Shown in pieces: positions 8,388 through 16,850 of a stretch of DNA of 64,000 bases (positions within the stretch are counted from its first letter, which is position 1; the number at the start of each line of letters is the position of its first letter). Under the pieces are notes generated by a model. That model had not been told where the DNA came from. It saw only the letters and a list, made by a program, of their open reading frames with translations, and did no database searches. A program made the translations under genes and the position numbers. Origin of the DNA: G965216255 sp965216255 (GTDB lineage: Bacteria; Bacteroidota; Rhodothermia; Rhodothermales; Bin80); the NCBI GenBank assembly GCA_965216255.1, contig OZ244148.1, positions 4,340,001 to 4,404,000 on the forward strand. Reading direction: 5' to 3'.

Positions 8388-9533
8388 ATGATTGATGGTG
8401 CCGTGGAAGAATATGCGACAACGGAGTTTATTGCCGTAGACACAGTGGATGTCGCAGGCCCGCGTGCCACGACATCCTTACACTATCGTAGGATCCCGCT
8501 GGCCCATCCGGACGAACAGTTCAGGGTCCTGGAAGAAGTTTCCCTTCAGGTAGGACCTACGGGTACGGGCATGTTTTCTCGCGATCTTGAAGCTTCCGGC
8601 TGGGATGTGCTGCAGCCCGTAGCCCTGGATATTGTGCAGATCAATCTAGGCAAGCTGTGCAATATGACGTGCAGGCACTGTCATGTCGATTCTGGCCCAG
8701 ATAGGACAGTGGAAAACATGGACCGGAACACTGTAGAGGCGTGTCTGCGCCTGATAGACAAGTCCGGCGCCCGAATCGTAGACCTGACCGGCGGGGCGCC
8801 GGAGCTGAATCCGAACTTTGAATACCTTGTTGACGCCTGCGTTGGCCGTGGCTTACGGGTAATGGACCGATGCAACCTCACGGTTCTCATGACCCGGCGC
8901 TATGGCCATCTACCCGAGTGGTTTGCCGAGCGCAGCGTGGAAGTGGTCTGTTCCTTGCCCCATTACCGCAAGCTGGGAACGGATGCGCAGCGCGGCGATG
9001 GGACGTACGAAAAATCCATCCGGGCGCTGCGCAGGCTGAATGAAGCCGGGTACGGGCACGGGAATCTCGATCTGGCACTTACGCTGGTCACCAATCCCGT
9101 CGGGGCCTTTCTTGCGGGCCACCAGGGCTCTCTGCAGGCGGAATGGAAAGAAGCGCTCGCCCGAAACCACGGCGTCTACTTCGATCGGTTGCTGACACTG
9201 AATAACATGCCCATGTCCCGCTACCTCGAATGGCTCGTGGATACAGGACAGGTAGCATCCTATCTGAACAGACTGGTTCGGGCCTTCAACTCCTCCACGA
9301 TTGCCGGACTAATGTGCCGCAATGTGCTCTCCATTTCCTGGAACGGCTATCTCTACGACTGCGATTTCAACCAGCAGCTTGGCCTCACCATGGATCTTGG
9401 CGGCCGAAGGGCGCATGTGAGTGAATTTGAGCTGGCAGACTGGCTCGCGCACGTAGTGCGCACCGGGCGCCACTGTTACGGGTGTACAGCTGGGGCCGGC
9501 AGCAGCTGCGGGGGCGCCATCGTCGGCGATTAG
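8388..9533 (+). CDS. arsS: Arsenosugar biosynthesis radical SAM protein ArsS
   Basis: 381 residues. A radical SAM CxxxCxxC cluster (Cys91, Cys95, Cys98; LCNMTCRHCHVDSGP) follows an ALDIVQINLGK strand. LTGGAPELNPNFEYLV matches the SAM-binding GGxPE-type element. The C-terminal half has the DUF3641-type features NLDLALTLVTNPVGAFL, LTLNNMPMSRY and ISWNGYLYDCDFNQQLGL, and it ends with the cysteine-rich HCYGCTAGAGSSCGGAI signature. ArsS proteins transfer the 5'-deoxyadenosyl group to dimethylarsenite on the way to arsenosugars. It is coupled to the AhpD-like gene upstream. The 3' end overlaps by 4 bases the convergent thioredoxin gene. No arsM is visible in the window. Confidence 0.9.
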   Translation: MIDGAVEEYATTEFIAVDTVDVAGPRATTSLHYRRIPLAHPDEQFRVLEEVSLQVGPTGTGMFSRDLEASGWDVLQPVALDIVQINLGKLCNMTCRHCHVDSGPDRTVENMDRNTVEACLRLIDKSGARIVDLTGGAPELNPNFEYLVDACVGRGLRVMDRCNLTVLMTRRYGHLPEWFAERSVEVVCSLPHYRKLGTDAQRGDGTYEKSIRALRRLNEAGYGHGNLDLALTLVTNPVGAFLAGHQGSLQAEWKEALARNHGVYFDRLLTLNNMPMSRYLEWLVDTGQVASYLNRLVRAFNSSTIAGLMCRNVLSISWNGYLYDCDFNQQLGLTMDLGGRRAHVSEFELADWLAHVVRTGRHCYGCTAGAGSSCGGAIVGD

Positions 9534-10327
9534 TACAACCACATGTCGAAGCTCCGGCGGAGGGTTGCTGCATCGTGGCGTGGCCCCAGGAGCGTGAATA
9601 TTGCCACGCCCGCCTTGCGAGCCGCATCGTCATGGTAATACCGGTTTTGCTGCAGCACGTCAATCAGGCAATTTATCGATGCGACGTATTCCTGCTCGAC
9701 GAGATGCGTCAGCGCGCGCCGGTAGGCTTCCTTTCCAATTCCCTCGGGCAGGCCATCGGGGTCCTGTCGTTCCGCCGAGAGCTTCTGCATGACCTTGATG
9801 GCTTCCAGAATGGATAGCTGGTCCCGGCTGCTGCTCAGGCCCTTAATGAGCCGGGCCGCTTCGCCGGGCTGCGTGAATGCCCGCAGCTTCGCGAGGCGAA
9901 TCCTGGCCTGTTGGCTCTCCGGCTCCTCCAGCAGCCGGTTTTCCAGGAGCACAGCCGCCGCCTCCTGTTGTCCTGCATCGATGCAGCGGTCAATAGCCGC
10001 CAGGCCCGGATCGCTTGGCAGCGCCTCCTCGAGCCAGCGGCGGACGGCAGCCTCGGGCAGTGCCCCCGTAAATTCGCGCGTCACTTTGCCATCGATGAAG
10101 AGATGGACCGCCGGTATCCCTCGAATACCTAAGCTCGCAGAGACTTCGGGGCTTTCGTCCGTATTCAGCTTGAGAAGACTCCATCGGCCCCGGCTTTCTG
10201 CATGAATCCGGTCCAGTATGGGTCCAAGCACGCGGCAGGGGCCGCACCAGGGGGCCCAGAAGTCCACCAGTACAGGTTTCACCGCGCTTTGCTGGATTAC
10301 TTCACGTTCGAATTCGGCGGGCGTCAT
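9530..10327 (-). CDS. Thioredoxin-TPR co-chaperone, CnoX/YbbN type
   Basis: 265 residues. Residues 1-110 form a thioredoxin domain (VKPVLVDFWAPWCGPCRVLG) with an intact WCGPC active site, Cys28 and Cys31, and the cis-Pro loop GIRGIPAVHLF. The rest is a helical TPR-like domain (AAIDRCIDAGQQEAAAVLLE; RLAKLRAF; DDAARKAGVAIFTLLG), the arrangement of CnoX/YbbN, a holdase chaperone and redox partner of Hsp60/Hsp70. E. coli CnoX lacks the first Cys, so this version should be redox-active. The gene converges on arsS with a 4-base stop-codon overlap and is divergent from the PD40 lipoprotein gene 75 bases away. Confidence 0.85.
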   Translation of the reverse strand: MTPAEFEREVIQQSAVKPVLVDFWAPWCGPCRVLGPILDRIHAESRGRWSLLKLNTDESPEVSASLGIRGIPAVHLFIDGKVTREFTGALPEAAVRRWLEEALPSDPGLAAIDRCIDAGQQEAAAVLLENRLLEEPESQQARIRLAKLRAFTQPGEAARLIKGLSSSRDQLSILEAIKVMQKLSAERQDPDGLPEGIGKEAYRRALTHLVEQEYVASINCLIDVLQQNRYYHDDAARKAGVAIFTLLGPRHDAATLRRSFDMWLY

Positions 10328-10402
10328 CGTTTTTGACTGAAATTAATGCACTCTCAGGCCTGCGTTACATACGTTTAGCCGTGCGATATTTTCCCGCTGT
10401 CC

Positions 10403-11527
10403 ATGGCTAGCATGCGAATGTTTCGTCTCTGCCTTGCGCTCCTTCTAACAGGCTGCGCGGGTAATGATGCATCAGTCTACGATCCGGCAACGGATTCGCT
10501 GCGCTTCGCGGGCGAAGTGCACCTGCGTAACATCCGCCAGCTTACCTTCGGGGGCAACAACGCGGAGGCCTACTGGAGCTTCGACGACCGGCAGATTGTC
10601 TTTCAGAGCGACTGGTCCCGGATCAACGCGCAGGGTTGCGACCAGATCTATGTCATGGAGCCCACAGTCAGCCCCGCCTATAGGCTCGCGTCTACGGGCA
10701 AGGGGCGCACGACATGCGGCTATTTCTTGCCGGAGGGCCGCGTGCTCTACGCTTCTACACACGCCTCAGCCGAAGCCTGTCCGTCACCGGTAGAGCGGCA
10801 GGGCCGGTACGTATGGCCCATCTACGATACCTACGACATCTATACCTCGGAAGCCGACGGTACCGATATAGAGCTCCTTATCGGAGGCGAAGGATACGAT
10901 GCAGAAGCCACTGTGTCACCGGATGGTAAATTCGTCGTGTTTACGTCCACCAGGTCCGGGGATCTCGACTTATGGCGCTATGAGCGTGCGACCGGAGCGC
11001 TACTGCAACTTACTTTCGACGAAGGCTATGACGGTGGTGCCTTTTTTTCGCACGACTCCCAAAGAATCGTATGGCGAGCCAGCCGGCCTGCAAACGAACG
11101 TGCGACGATATATCGGTCTCTGCTGGCAGACGGGTTGGTTGAACCTGGAGCAATGAATCTGTTCGTTGCCAACATCGATGGCACCGGTGTACGGCAGGTA
11201 ACGGAGCTCCCAGGAGCCAACTGGGCGCCGTATTTCCATCCGAGTGGCCGAAGGATCATCTTCGCTTCAAATTTTGAGAGCGCAGGTGGTGGACGACCGG
11301 TATTTGCGCTCTACATGGTGGGAATTGACGGAGGTGGCCTGACTCGCATCACCCGCTCAGGCACGTTCGACGCATTTCCCATGTTTTCCTTTGATGGAAC
11401 AAGACTCCTGTTTTCTTCAAATCGCAACGTTCGCCGAACACCGTCTGATGACACCAATGTCTTCATCGCCGATTGGATAGAATCGCCGGAGGCTGTGGAT
11501 AGCAGCTTTGTGGAATTTAACCCCTGA
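10403..11527 (+). CDS. PD40/TolB-like beta-propeller lipoprotein
   Basis: 374 residues (a second ATG at 10412 is as likely). The N-terminus has a lipobox (ALLLTGCAGND), so the chain is probably a membrane-anchored lipoprotein. The body shows repeated PD40 blades: LTFGGNNAEAYWSFDDRQIV, EATVSPDGKFVVFTSTRSGD, GGAFFSHDSQRIVW, NWAPYFHPSGRRIIFASNFE and AFPMFSFDGTRLLFSSNRN. Such propellers bind proteins or peptides at the periplasmic face, and the type is common in Bacteroidota/Rhodothermota. It is not TolB proper, since no tol/pal genes are adjacent. The next gene, a metal-binding lipoprotein, starts 84 bases on and may have its own promoter. Confidence 0.8.
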   Translation: MASMRMFRLCLALLLTGCAGNDASVYDPATDSLRFAGEVHLRNIRQLTFGGNNAEAYWSFDDRQIVFQSDWSRINAQGCDQIYVMEPTVSPAYRLASTGKGRTTCGYFLPEGRVLYASTHASAEACPSPVERQGRYVWPIYDTYDIYTSEADGTDIELLIGGEGYDAEATVSPDGKFVVFTSTRSGDLDLWRYERATGALLQLTFDEGYDGGAFFSHDSQRIVWRASRPANERATIYRSLLADGLVEPGAMNLFVANIDGTGVRQVTELPGANWAPYFHPSGRRIIFASNFESAGGGRPVFALYMVGIDGGGLTRITRSGTFDAFPMFSFDGTRLLFSSNRNVRRTPSDDTNVFIADWIESPEAVDSSFVEFNP

Positions 11528-11562
11528 GGCCGCATTGCGGCTTCGTGCCGAATTACGTAAAT

Positions 11563-11576
11563 TTAGCCTCAGCTAA
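11563..11576. promoter_or_regulatory. Candidate metalloregulator operator TTAGC-CTCA-GCTAA
   Basis: A perfect 5-bp inverted repeat with a 4-base spacer lies 35 bases upstream of the metal-binding protein gene. TTAGsC...GsCTAA halves are typical of DtxR/MntR/IdeR-type operators. No regulator gene of this type is visible in the window, so the link is inference. Confidence 0.45.
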
Positions 11577-11611
11577 CAAAATTGTTTGTCTTGGCAATCC
11601 GGATGAGGTAA

Positions 11612-12538
11612 ATGCGAGGAGCGCTTTTCGTGGGGTTGGTCTTTTTGGCCTGCGCCGACGTACCGAGACCGGCTGGTCACGCACGTCTTCGCATTGTCAC
11701 AACAACCAACATTGTGGGGGATCTAGTGGCCAGCATCGGGGGAGGGAGAGTTGATGTCCTTGCCCTGATGGGCCCCGGGATTGACCCACACCTATTCAAG
11801 GCCAGTGCACGCGACGTGACGCGTATGGCATCGGCGGATGTCATCATGTATAGTGGCCTGCACCTTGAGGGCAAGATGACGGATGTATTCGAAGAAATGC
11901 GGGAACGCGGAATCCCCGCCATAGCGCTGGCCGATCTTGCCGTTCCAGACACCCTGCGCCGCGAATCGGCGCTGTTTCCGGGCAATTATGATCCGCACGT
12001 GTGGTTTGATGTGGCTCTCTGGCGCATGGTGGCGGTGCGGGCAGCCATGGAATTGGGCCGGTTGGATCCGGACGGGGCAGCGTTTTATGACGCGCAGGCT
12101 GCAGCGTACGTGCCCAGGCTAGACTCTCTGGAAGCACATGTGCGCCAACAGACACGCCGTGTGCCGCAAGAGTGGCGCGTGCTGGTCACTTCACACGACG
12201 CGTTTGGATATTTCGGTCGGGCGTATGGGTTTGAGGTCCGGGGGCTGCAAGGTATCAGCACGGCGGCGGAAGCCGGCACGGCGGACGTGCAGGATCTCGC
12301 TCTTTTGGTCGCGGAGCGGCGGATCCCGGCCATGTTTGTGGAATCGTCCGTGTCGCCGCGGGGGATCGAAGCTGTGCGAGAGGCCGTGCGGGCCCGCGGC
12401 TTTGATGTCGCCATCGGTGGCATGCTCTACGGCGATGCCCTTGCCGATTCTGGCTCCCCGGCCGGCACGTATGTAGGCATGGTGCGGCACAACATTGCTA
12501 CCATTGTAGACGGGCTGACCCATGCCAGCGGCAATTGA
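11612..12538 (+). CDS. Metal ABC transporter substrate-binding protein (TroA/ZnuA family)
   Basis: 308 residues with a short lipoprotein-like N-terminus (FVGLVFLACADVP). Cluster A-I metal-binding motifs are all present: RIVTTTNIVGDLVASIGG; His60 in GIDPHLFKAS; His129 in DPHVWFD; His195 in SHDAFGYFGRAYG; Asp275 in LYGDALAD. A His-His-His-Asp set is the TroA/ZnuA pattern rather than the His-His-Glu-Asp set of strict Mn2+ binders such as PsaA, so Zn2+ or mixed Zn2+/Mn2+ uptake is favoured. There is no His-rich loop. The gene overlaps the ATPase gene by 17 bases and heads a four-gene operon with a candidate operator upstream. Confidence 0.9.
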   Translation: MRGALFVGLVFLACADVPRPAGHARLRIVTTTNIVGDLVASIGGGRVDVLALMGPGIDPHLFKASARDVTRMASADVIMYSGLHLEGKMTDVFEEMRERGIPAIALADLAVPDTLRRESALFPGNYDPHVWFDVALWRMVAVRAAMELGRLDPDGAAFYDAQAAAYVPRLDSLEAHVRQQTRRVPQEWRVLVTSHDAFGYFGRAYGFEVRGLQGISTAAEAGTADVQDLALLVAERRIPAMFVESSVSPRGIEAVREAVRARGFDVAIGGMLYGDALADSGSPAGTYVGMVRHNIATIVDGLTHASGN

Positions 12539-13250
12539 AGTCCAGGACCTCACGGTTGCCTACCGCGACCATCCCGTGCTGTGGGACATCGACCTGAGGG
12601 TCCCCCGCGGTATACTGATGGCCATAGTGGGTCCTAACGGCGCCGGCAAGACGACGCTCATCAAGGCCATGCTCGGGCTCGTTGCCACAGCGGCCGGCCA
12701 GGTACTGTTTTTCGGGCATCCGTACGGCAAGCGGCGCCATGTCGTCGGTTACGTGCCGCAGCGTGGGAGTGTGGACTGGGACTTTCCGACGAGCGTGCTC
12801 GACGTGGCGATGATGGGCCTGTACGGCAGGCTGGGGTGGGTGCGGAGGCCGGGCAAGAAACAGCACCGGCTTGCCATGGAGGCTCTGCGCCAGGTGGGCA
12901 TGGATGCACTGGCGCACCGTCAGATCAGTCAGCTTTCCGGAGGCCAACGTCAGCGTGTGTTCCTGGCACGGGCGCTCGTGCAGGATGCCGACGTGTACTT
13001 CATGGATGAGCCCTTTCAGGGCGTCGACGCCACCACGGAACGCGCAATCATAGGTTTGCTCCGAGAACTTCGTAGCCGCGGCAAAACGGTGCTGGTCGTT
13101 CACCACGACCTGCAAACGGTTCCCTTGTACTTTGACGAAGTAATGCTGCTGAATGTACGGCGCATTGCGAGCGGTCCGGTACCGGAGGTGTTTACGGCCG
13201 ACAACCTGCGCCTTACATACGGTGGGCGCGTGGCAGTGCTCGTCCCGTAA
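12522..13250 (+). CDS. Metal ABC transporter ATP-binding protein
   Basis: 242 residues. Walker A is GPNGAGKT (37-44), the ABC signature is LSGGQRQR (from 138), Walker B is YFMDEPF with Asp162/Glu163, and the H-loop is VVHHDLQTV. The YVPQRGSVDWDFPTSVLDV Q-loop segment is characteristic of the Zn/Mn (ZnuC/MntB/TroB) subfamily. The start overlaps the substrate-binding gene by 17 bases and the permease starts 4 bases after the stop, so translation is coupled. It powers the importer formed with the two permeases. Confidence 0.9.
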   Translation: MPAAIEVQDLTVAYRDHPVLWDIDLRVPRGILMAIVGPNGAGKTTLIKAMLGLVATAAGQVLFFGHPYGKRRHVVGYVPQRGSVDWDFPTSVLDVAMMGLYGRLGWVRRPGKKQHRLAMEALRQVGMDALAHRQISQLSGGQRQRVFLARALVQDADVYFMDEPFQGVDATTERAIIGLLRELRSRGKTVLVVHHDLQTVPLYFDEVMLLNVRRIASGPVPEVFTADNLRLTYGGRVAVLVP

Positions 13251-13254
13251 GCCC

Positions 13255-14394
13255 ATGGAACTGATATCCCAGCTCCTGACCGACTATACCCTGCGCACGG
13301 TTGCACTAGGGGCGGCGCTGCTTGGAATGGTAAGCGGTGCCCTGGGTACGTTCGCCGTTCTGCGCCGCCAGAGCCTGCTTGGGGACGCGATTTCGCACGC
13401 GGCTCTGCCCGGCATTGCCCTTGCGTTCTTGCTTACGGGCAGCAAGATGCCCCTTGTTCTCCTTGTGGGCGCAGCCCTTGCCGGCTGGGCTGCGACCGGG
13501 CTTATCATGGCCTTTACGACGACCACGCGGATGAAGTACGATAGCGCGCTTGGGCTCGTGCTTTCTGTCTTTTTCGGGATCGGTCTAGTCTTGCTTACGG
13601 TTATCCAAAAAACGTCTAACGCCCAGCAGGCCGGGCTGGACACCTTCCTATTTGGGCAGGCGGCTTCCCTGGTAGAACGTGACGTAGTAACGATGGCAGC
13701 ACTGGGTGCGGTGGCACTGGTCGGTACCTGCCTGCTTTGGAAGGAATTCAAGCTGCTTGCTTTCGACCGGGAATTTGGGCGAAGCCTGGGCCTACCCATG
13801 CGGCGGCTGGACCTTGTGCTCACGATGCTTCTGGTGGTGGCCATCGTGATTGGCCTGCAAACCGTGGGCGTAGTGCTAATGAGCGCCATGTTGATTGCAC
13901 CGGCGGCCGCAGCGCGCCAGTGGACGGACCGCCTCGGGATCATGGTGCTTATCTCCATGGCCTTTGGTGCGCTCTCTGGTGTGGCCGGGGCACTGGTCAG
14001 TACCAGCGCTTCAAGGCTGCCCACAGGGCCCATTATAGTGCTGTGCATCAGTGCCATCGTCGTAATATCCATGGTTGCGGCCCCGAACCGTGGTCTTTTA
14101 TGGCGCGCAGTGCGGCGCTACCGCAGCGGCCAGCGGCTCGGCCGTGAAGCTGTGCTGCTAGATCTCTATGCGCTGGCCGCGCACCATAGCGAACGGCAGC
14201 ATCCGCACGCAGAAGCGGTGCTGGCTGCGATGCGGCCGGGTGCTGGACATCTGCGGGCACGCCTGCTACAGCTCGTGGAGCGCGGCTTCGCGCAGCGGGT
14301 TGCGCCTTCGGAATGGATGCTCACCGAAGCGGGGGTAGGCGAAGCCGAGCGACTGTCACGCACGCAGCGCTCAAGACCGGATACCGGATCGTGA
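13255..14394 (+). CDS. Metal ABC transporter permease 1 with C-terminal winged-helix tail
   Basis: 379 residues from ATG 13255. A longer upstream frame exists but lies inside the ATPase gene. Residues 1-285 are an ABC-3 family permease with about eight membrane spans (LRRQSLLGDAISHAALPGIA is the coupling-helix signature) and a QTVGVVLMSAMLIAPAAAA segment. The last 90 residues are soluble and look like a DtxR-type winged helix (EAVLLDLYALAAHHSE, LRARLLQLVERGFAQRV, WMLTEAGVGEAERLSR). Permeases with such tails are known in Bacteroidota-related lineages, and a metal-sensing or gating role is inferred. The stop codon overlaps the GTG start of permease 2 (GTGA). Confidence 0.85.
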   Translation: MELISQLLTDYTLRTVALGAALLGMVSGALGTFAVLRRQSLLGDAISHAALPGIALAFLLTGSKMPLVLLVGAALAGWAATGLIMAFTTTTRMKYDSALGLVLSVFFGIGLVLLTVIQKTSNAQQAGLDTFLFGQAASLVERDVVTMAALGAVALVGTCLLWKEFKLLAFDREFGRSLGLPMRRLDLVLTMLLVVAIVIGLQTVGVVLMSAMLIAPAAAARQWTDRLGIMVLISMAFGALSGVAGALVSTSASRLPTGPIIVLCISAIVVISMVAAPNRGLLWRAVRRYRSGQRLGREAVLLDLYALAAHHSERQHPHAEAVLAAMRPGAGHLRARLLQLVERGFAQRVAPSEWMLTEAGVGEAERLSRTQRSRPDTGS

Positions 14395-15497
14395 CCCAGT
14401 TGCAGTTAGAGATACAGTTGGTGGCAGCCGTTGTCGCCGCCGCGTGCGCCCTGCCGGGTAGCTTTCTGGTGCTGCGGCAAATGTCCATGATGAGTGATGC
14501 CATCAGCCATGCCATCCTTCCTGGCATTGTGGTCGCTTTCTTTTTCACGGGCAATCTGTCATCGCCGCTTCTAATCATCGGTGGGGCGCTTACCGGTCTT
14601 GTTACGGTGGCACTCGTGGAAGGACTGCGGCACACGCGTCTGGTGCAGGAGGATGCCGCCATCGGACTGGTCTTTCCCGCTCTCTTCAGCATAGGTGTAG
14701 TCCTGATTGCGCGGTATGCGGGCGATGTCCATCTCGATACGGACGCCGTACTGCTCGGAGAGCTGGCGTTTGTGCCATTTGACCGGTGGATAGTCAGCGG
14801 ACTGGATCTTGGTCCTCAGGCGCTCTATGTCACCGGTAGCGTCGGGCTTGTAGGGGCGATGTTTATCATTGTATTTTACAAGGAGTTGAAGCTTGCGACC
14901 TTCGATGCTGGATTGGCTGCGGCACTGGGATTCATGCCCATGGCGTTGCACTACGCGCTGATGGCCGTCGTATCCACTACGGCCGTGGCCGCCTTTGACG
15001 CAGTGGGCTCCATCCTGGTGGTAGCGCTCATGGTCGGCCCGCCCGCCACGGCCTATTTGCTCACGGACCGGCTTCACTTCATGATTGTGCTCAGCGTAGC
15101 CATTGGTATCGTGGCGGCCGTTTGTGGATACTGGGTCGCGTACGCGGTGGATGGTTCAATCGCCGGGTCCATGGCGGCTGTTGTGGGTCTGGCTTTCGGC
15201 ACGGCATTCCTGCTTGCTCCACAACAGGGCGTGGTTGCTCTCTGGCGCCGCCGCGCCCGGCAGCGGTGGACGTTTGCCCAGACGATGCTTGCCATCCATC
15301 TGCTGCAGCACGAGAGAGGGCCGACGGAAGAGCGCCGCGTGGGGCACCTGCAAGAGCATCTTCGCTGGCCCACTGACTTTGCGCAGCGGGTCGTTCGCCA
15401 GTGCTTGCAGCAGGACTATGTGGAACTCGCAGGAGACGAGCTCCATCTCTTGCCGGCAGGGCGCACTTTGGCAAGGGGAGCCATCATGGCCACATAG
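14391..15497 (+). CDS. Metal ABC transporter permease 2 with C-terminal winged-helix tail
   Basis: 368 residues from GTG 14391, whose GTGA overlaps the stop of permease 1. The ABC-3 permease signature is present (LRQMSMMSDAISHAILPGIV), with a long hydrophobic core and DAVGSILVVALMVGPPATAY near the end of the membrane domain. From about residue 285 a soluble tail follows (QTMLAIHLLQHERG, GHLQEHLRWPTDFAQRVVRQ, DYVELAGDELHLLPAGRTLA), again winged-helix-like but diverged from that of permease 1. Two different permeases imply a heterodimeric TroCD/MntCD-type channel. It is the last gene of the operon. The next gene is convergent, 121 bases away. Confidence 0.85.
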   Translation: MTQLQLEIQLVAAVVAAACALPGSFLVLRQMSMMSDAISHAILPGIVVAFFFTGNLSSPLLIIGGALTGLVTVALVEGLRHTRLVQEDAAIGLVFPALFSIGVVLIARYAGDVHLDTDAVLLGELAFVPFDRWIVSGLDLGPQALYVTGSVGLVGAMFIIVFYKELKLATFDAGLAAALGFMPMALHYALMAVVSTTAVAAFDAVGSILVVALMVGPPATAYLLTDRLHFMIVLSVAIGIVAAVCGYWVAYAVDGSIAGSMAAVVGLAFGTAFLLAPQQGVVALWRRRARQRWTFAQTMLAIHLLQHERGPTEERRVGHLQEHLRWPTDFAQRVVRQCLQQDYVELAGDELHLLPAGRTLARGAIMAT

Positions 15498-15618
15498 TTC
15501 GGGTGCATTCCGGGTCGGTGCCGCGGCCACGTAGGGGCTCCATACCCCTGGACGCAGCCCCTGCCGCCTGCCGGTAACCGGCACGGGGGATCCGGCTGCT
15601 GGGACCCCATGCGCTGCA

Positions 15619-16554
15619 TCAACTGCGGGCCAGCCCGTTCTCCGTCAGGAAGGCATAGCTTTCAGCTGCCGCCGTGAACATATCGCATTCGCAGTTGTCG
15701 AGCTCCACGACCATCCACGCGGTATTACCGGCGCCTGCTTCGGCGACCGCGGCAAAATCTTGCAAACCTTGGCCGGCTGGCACCATCGGACCGTCCGCTG
15801 ACAGCACGAGGCCGTCCTTGATATGCAGTAGCTGCGCGCGGGACCCGAATTCGCGCACGACGCTGGCAGGATCCAGCCCGGCGACGCGGGTCCAGTAGGT
15901 GTCGATTTCAAAAAAAATATTAGGCTCCAAGAGAGGTCGAAGCAGGAAGAAGGGGAGCCCGCCCCACTCGTTAGGAAGGTTTTCCTGGTAAATATCCTGC
16001 CACACCCGGCGTCCTTCCTCCGTTTCGGGCATGGACTCGAACTCCCACCAGTGGTTGTGCAGCCCGAACTGAAGACCATTTGCACGGGCAAATGCGTGCG
16101 CTTCGTTGTAGGTGTCCGCAATGCGCCGTATTCCGTCGAGACTCTGGTACCGGCTGTCCTCCGGCCACCCGTGCCACACCATATGAGTGCAGTCAAAGGC
16201 TTCCGCTGTTGCCAGTAACGCGTCCCTGTGCTCGCCAGCGGGTATCTCCACGTGGGCAGAGCATACGTTGAGTCCGGCGTCTCGCAGCAGTTGGCCGGCC
16301 TGCGCAGACGTCATGCCATCGGGGAAGAAAGCCGTTTCGACCCAGGTATAGCCCATTTCGGCGACGCGGCGCAGCGTCCCGGCCGGATCCGTTTCCATGG
16401 CATCGCGGAGCGTATATAGCTGGAGCGCTATTCTGGCCGGCTCTGCAGCAGATGCGGCCACATCGTTGGGGTCGGGCAAATCACGGCAGCCGATGACCGC
16501 GGCCGTGGCTCCTGCTCCCAGCGATTTCAAGAACGAGCGCCGTGTCTGATGCAT
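15619..16554 (-). CDS. Tat-exported sugar phosphate isomerase/epimerase-like protein
   Basis: 311 residues from ATG 16554, chosen because the Tat motif follows at once (QTRRSFLKSLGAGATAA). Upstream codons in the open frame carry no signal. The mature protein is a xylose-isomerase-like TIM barrel: IALQLYTLRDAM, GYTWVETAFF, NVCSAHVEIP, THMVWHGWPED, LQFGLHNHWWEFE, FFEIDTYWTRVAG, LLHIKDG and a C-terminal VVELDNCECD. Metal-ligand-like Glu, His and Asp residues are in place (HNHWWEFE, EIDTYW, HIKDG). Such secreted barrels are typical of sugar catabolism in Bacteroidota and planctomycetes. Substrate is not predictable. Nothing in its neighbours suggests a sugar pathway. Confidence 0.8.
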   Translation of the reverse strand: MHQTRRSFLKSLGAGATAAVIGCRDLPDPNDVAASAAEPARIALQLYTLRDAMETDPAGTLRRVAEMGYTWVETAFFPDGMTSAQAGQLLRDAGLNVCSAHVEIPAGEHRDALLATAEAFDCTHMVWHGWPEDSRYQSLDGIRRIADTYNEAHAFARANGLQFGLHNHWWEFESMPETEEGRRVWQDIYQENLPNEWGGLPFFLLRPLLEPNIFFEIDTYWTRVAGLDPASVVREFGSRAQLLHIKDGLVLSADGPMVPAGQGLQDFAAVAEAGAGNTAWMVVELDNCECDMFTAAAESYAFLTENGLARS

Positions 16555-16850
16555 GGTAGCGTGTAGTCGGTAGCTCCCAATGTAAGCCCCGGGGGCAAGA
16601 CAGGCCAGTGGCATGATCCCGTGCACCTGCCGCAGTTTTGGCAACCCCGCTACCCGGATGCACCACACAGACCATGGAGTACGCGTGCCGCCTCAAACAC
16701 GCGTTCGTCGCCTGCCGCGACACGCACCTCTGTCATGGGTGGTGGTCCCCGCCGTCCAGCATGGCGCCACGGTTGACTGCGCAGACTGCACGACGGGTGC
16801 AGGATGCAGACACGGACCAGAAATGGCCGGGCGGTCCGCCGCAGGTTCCC

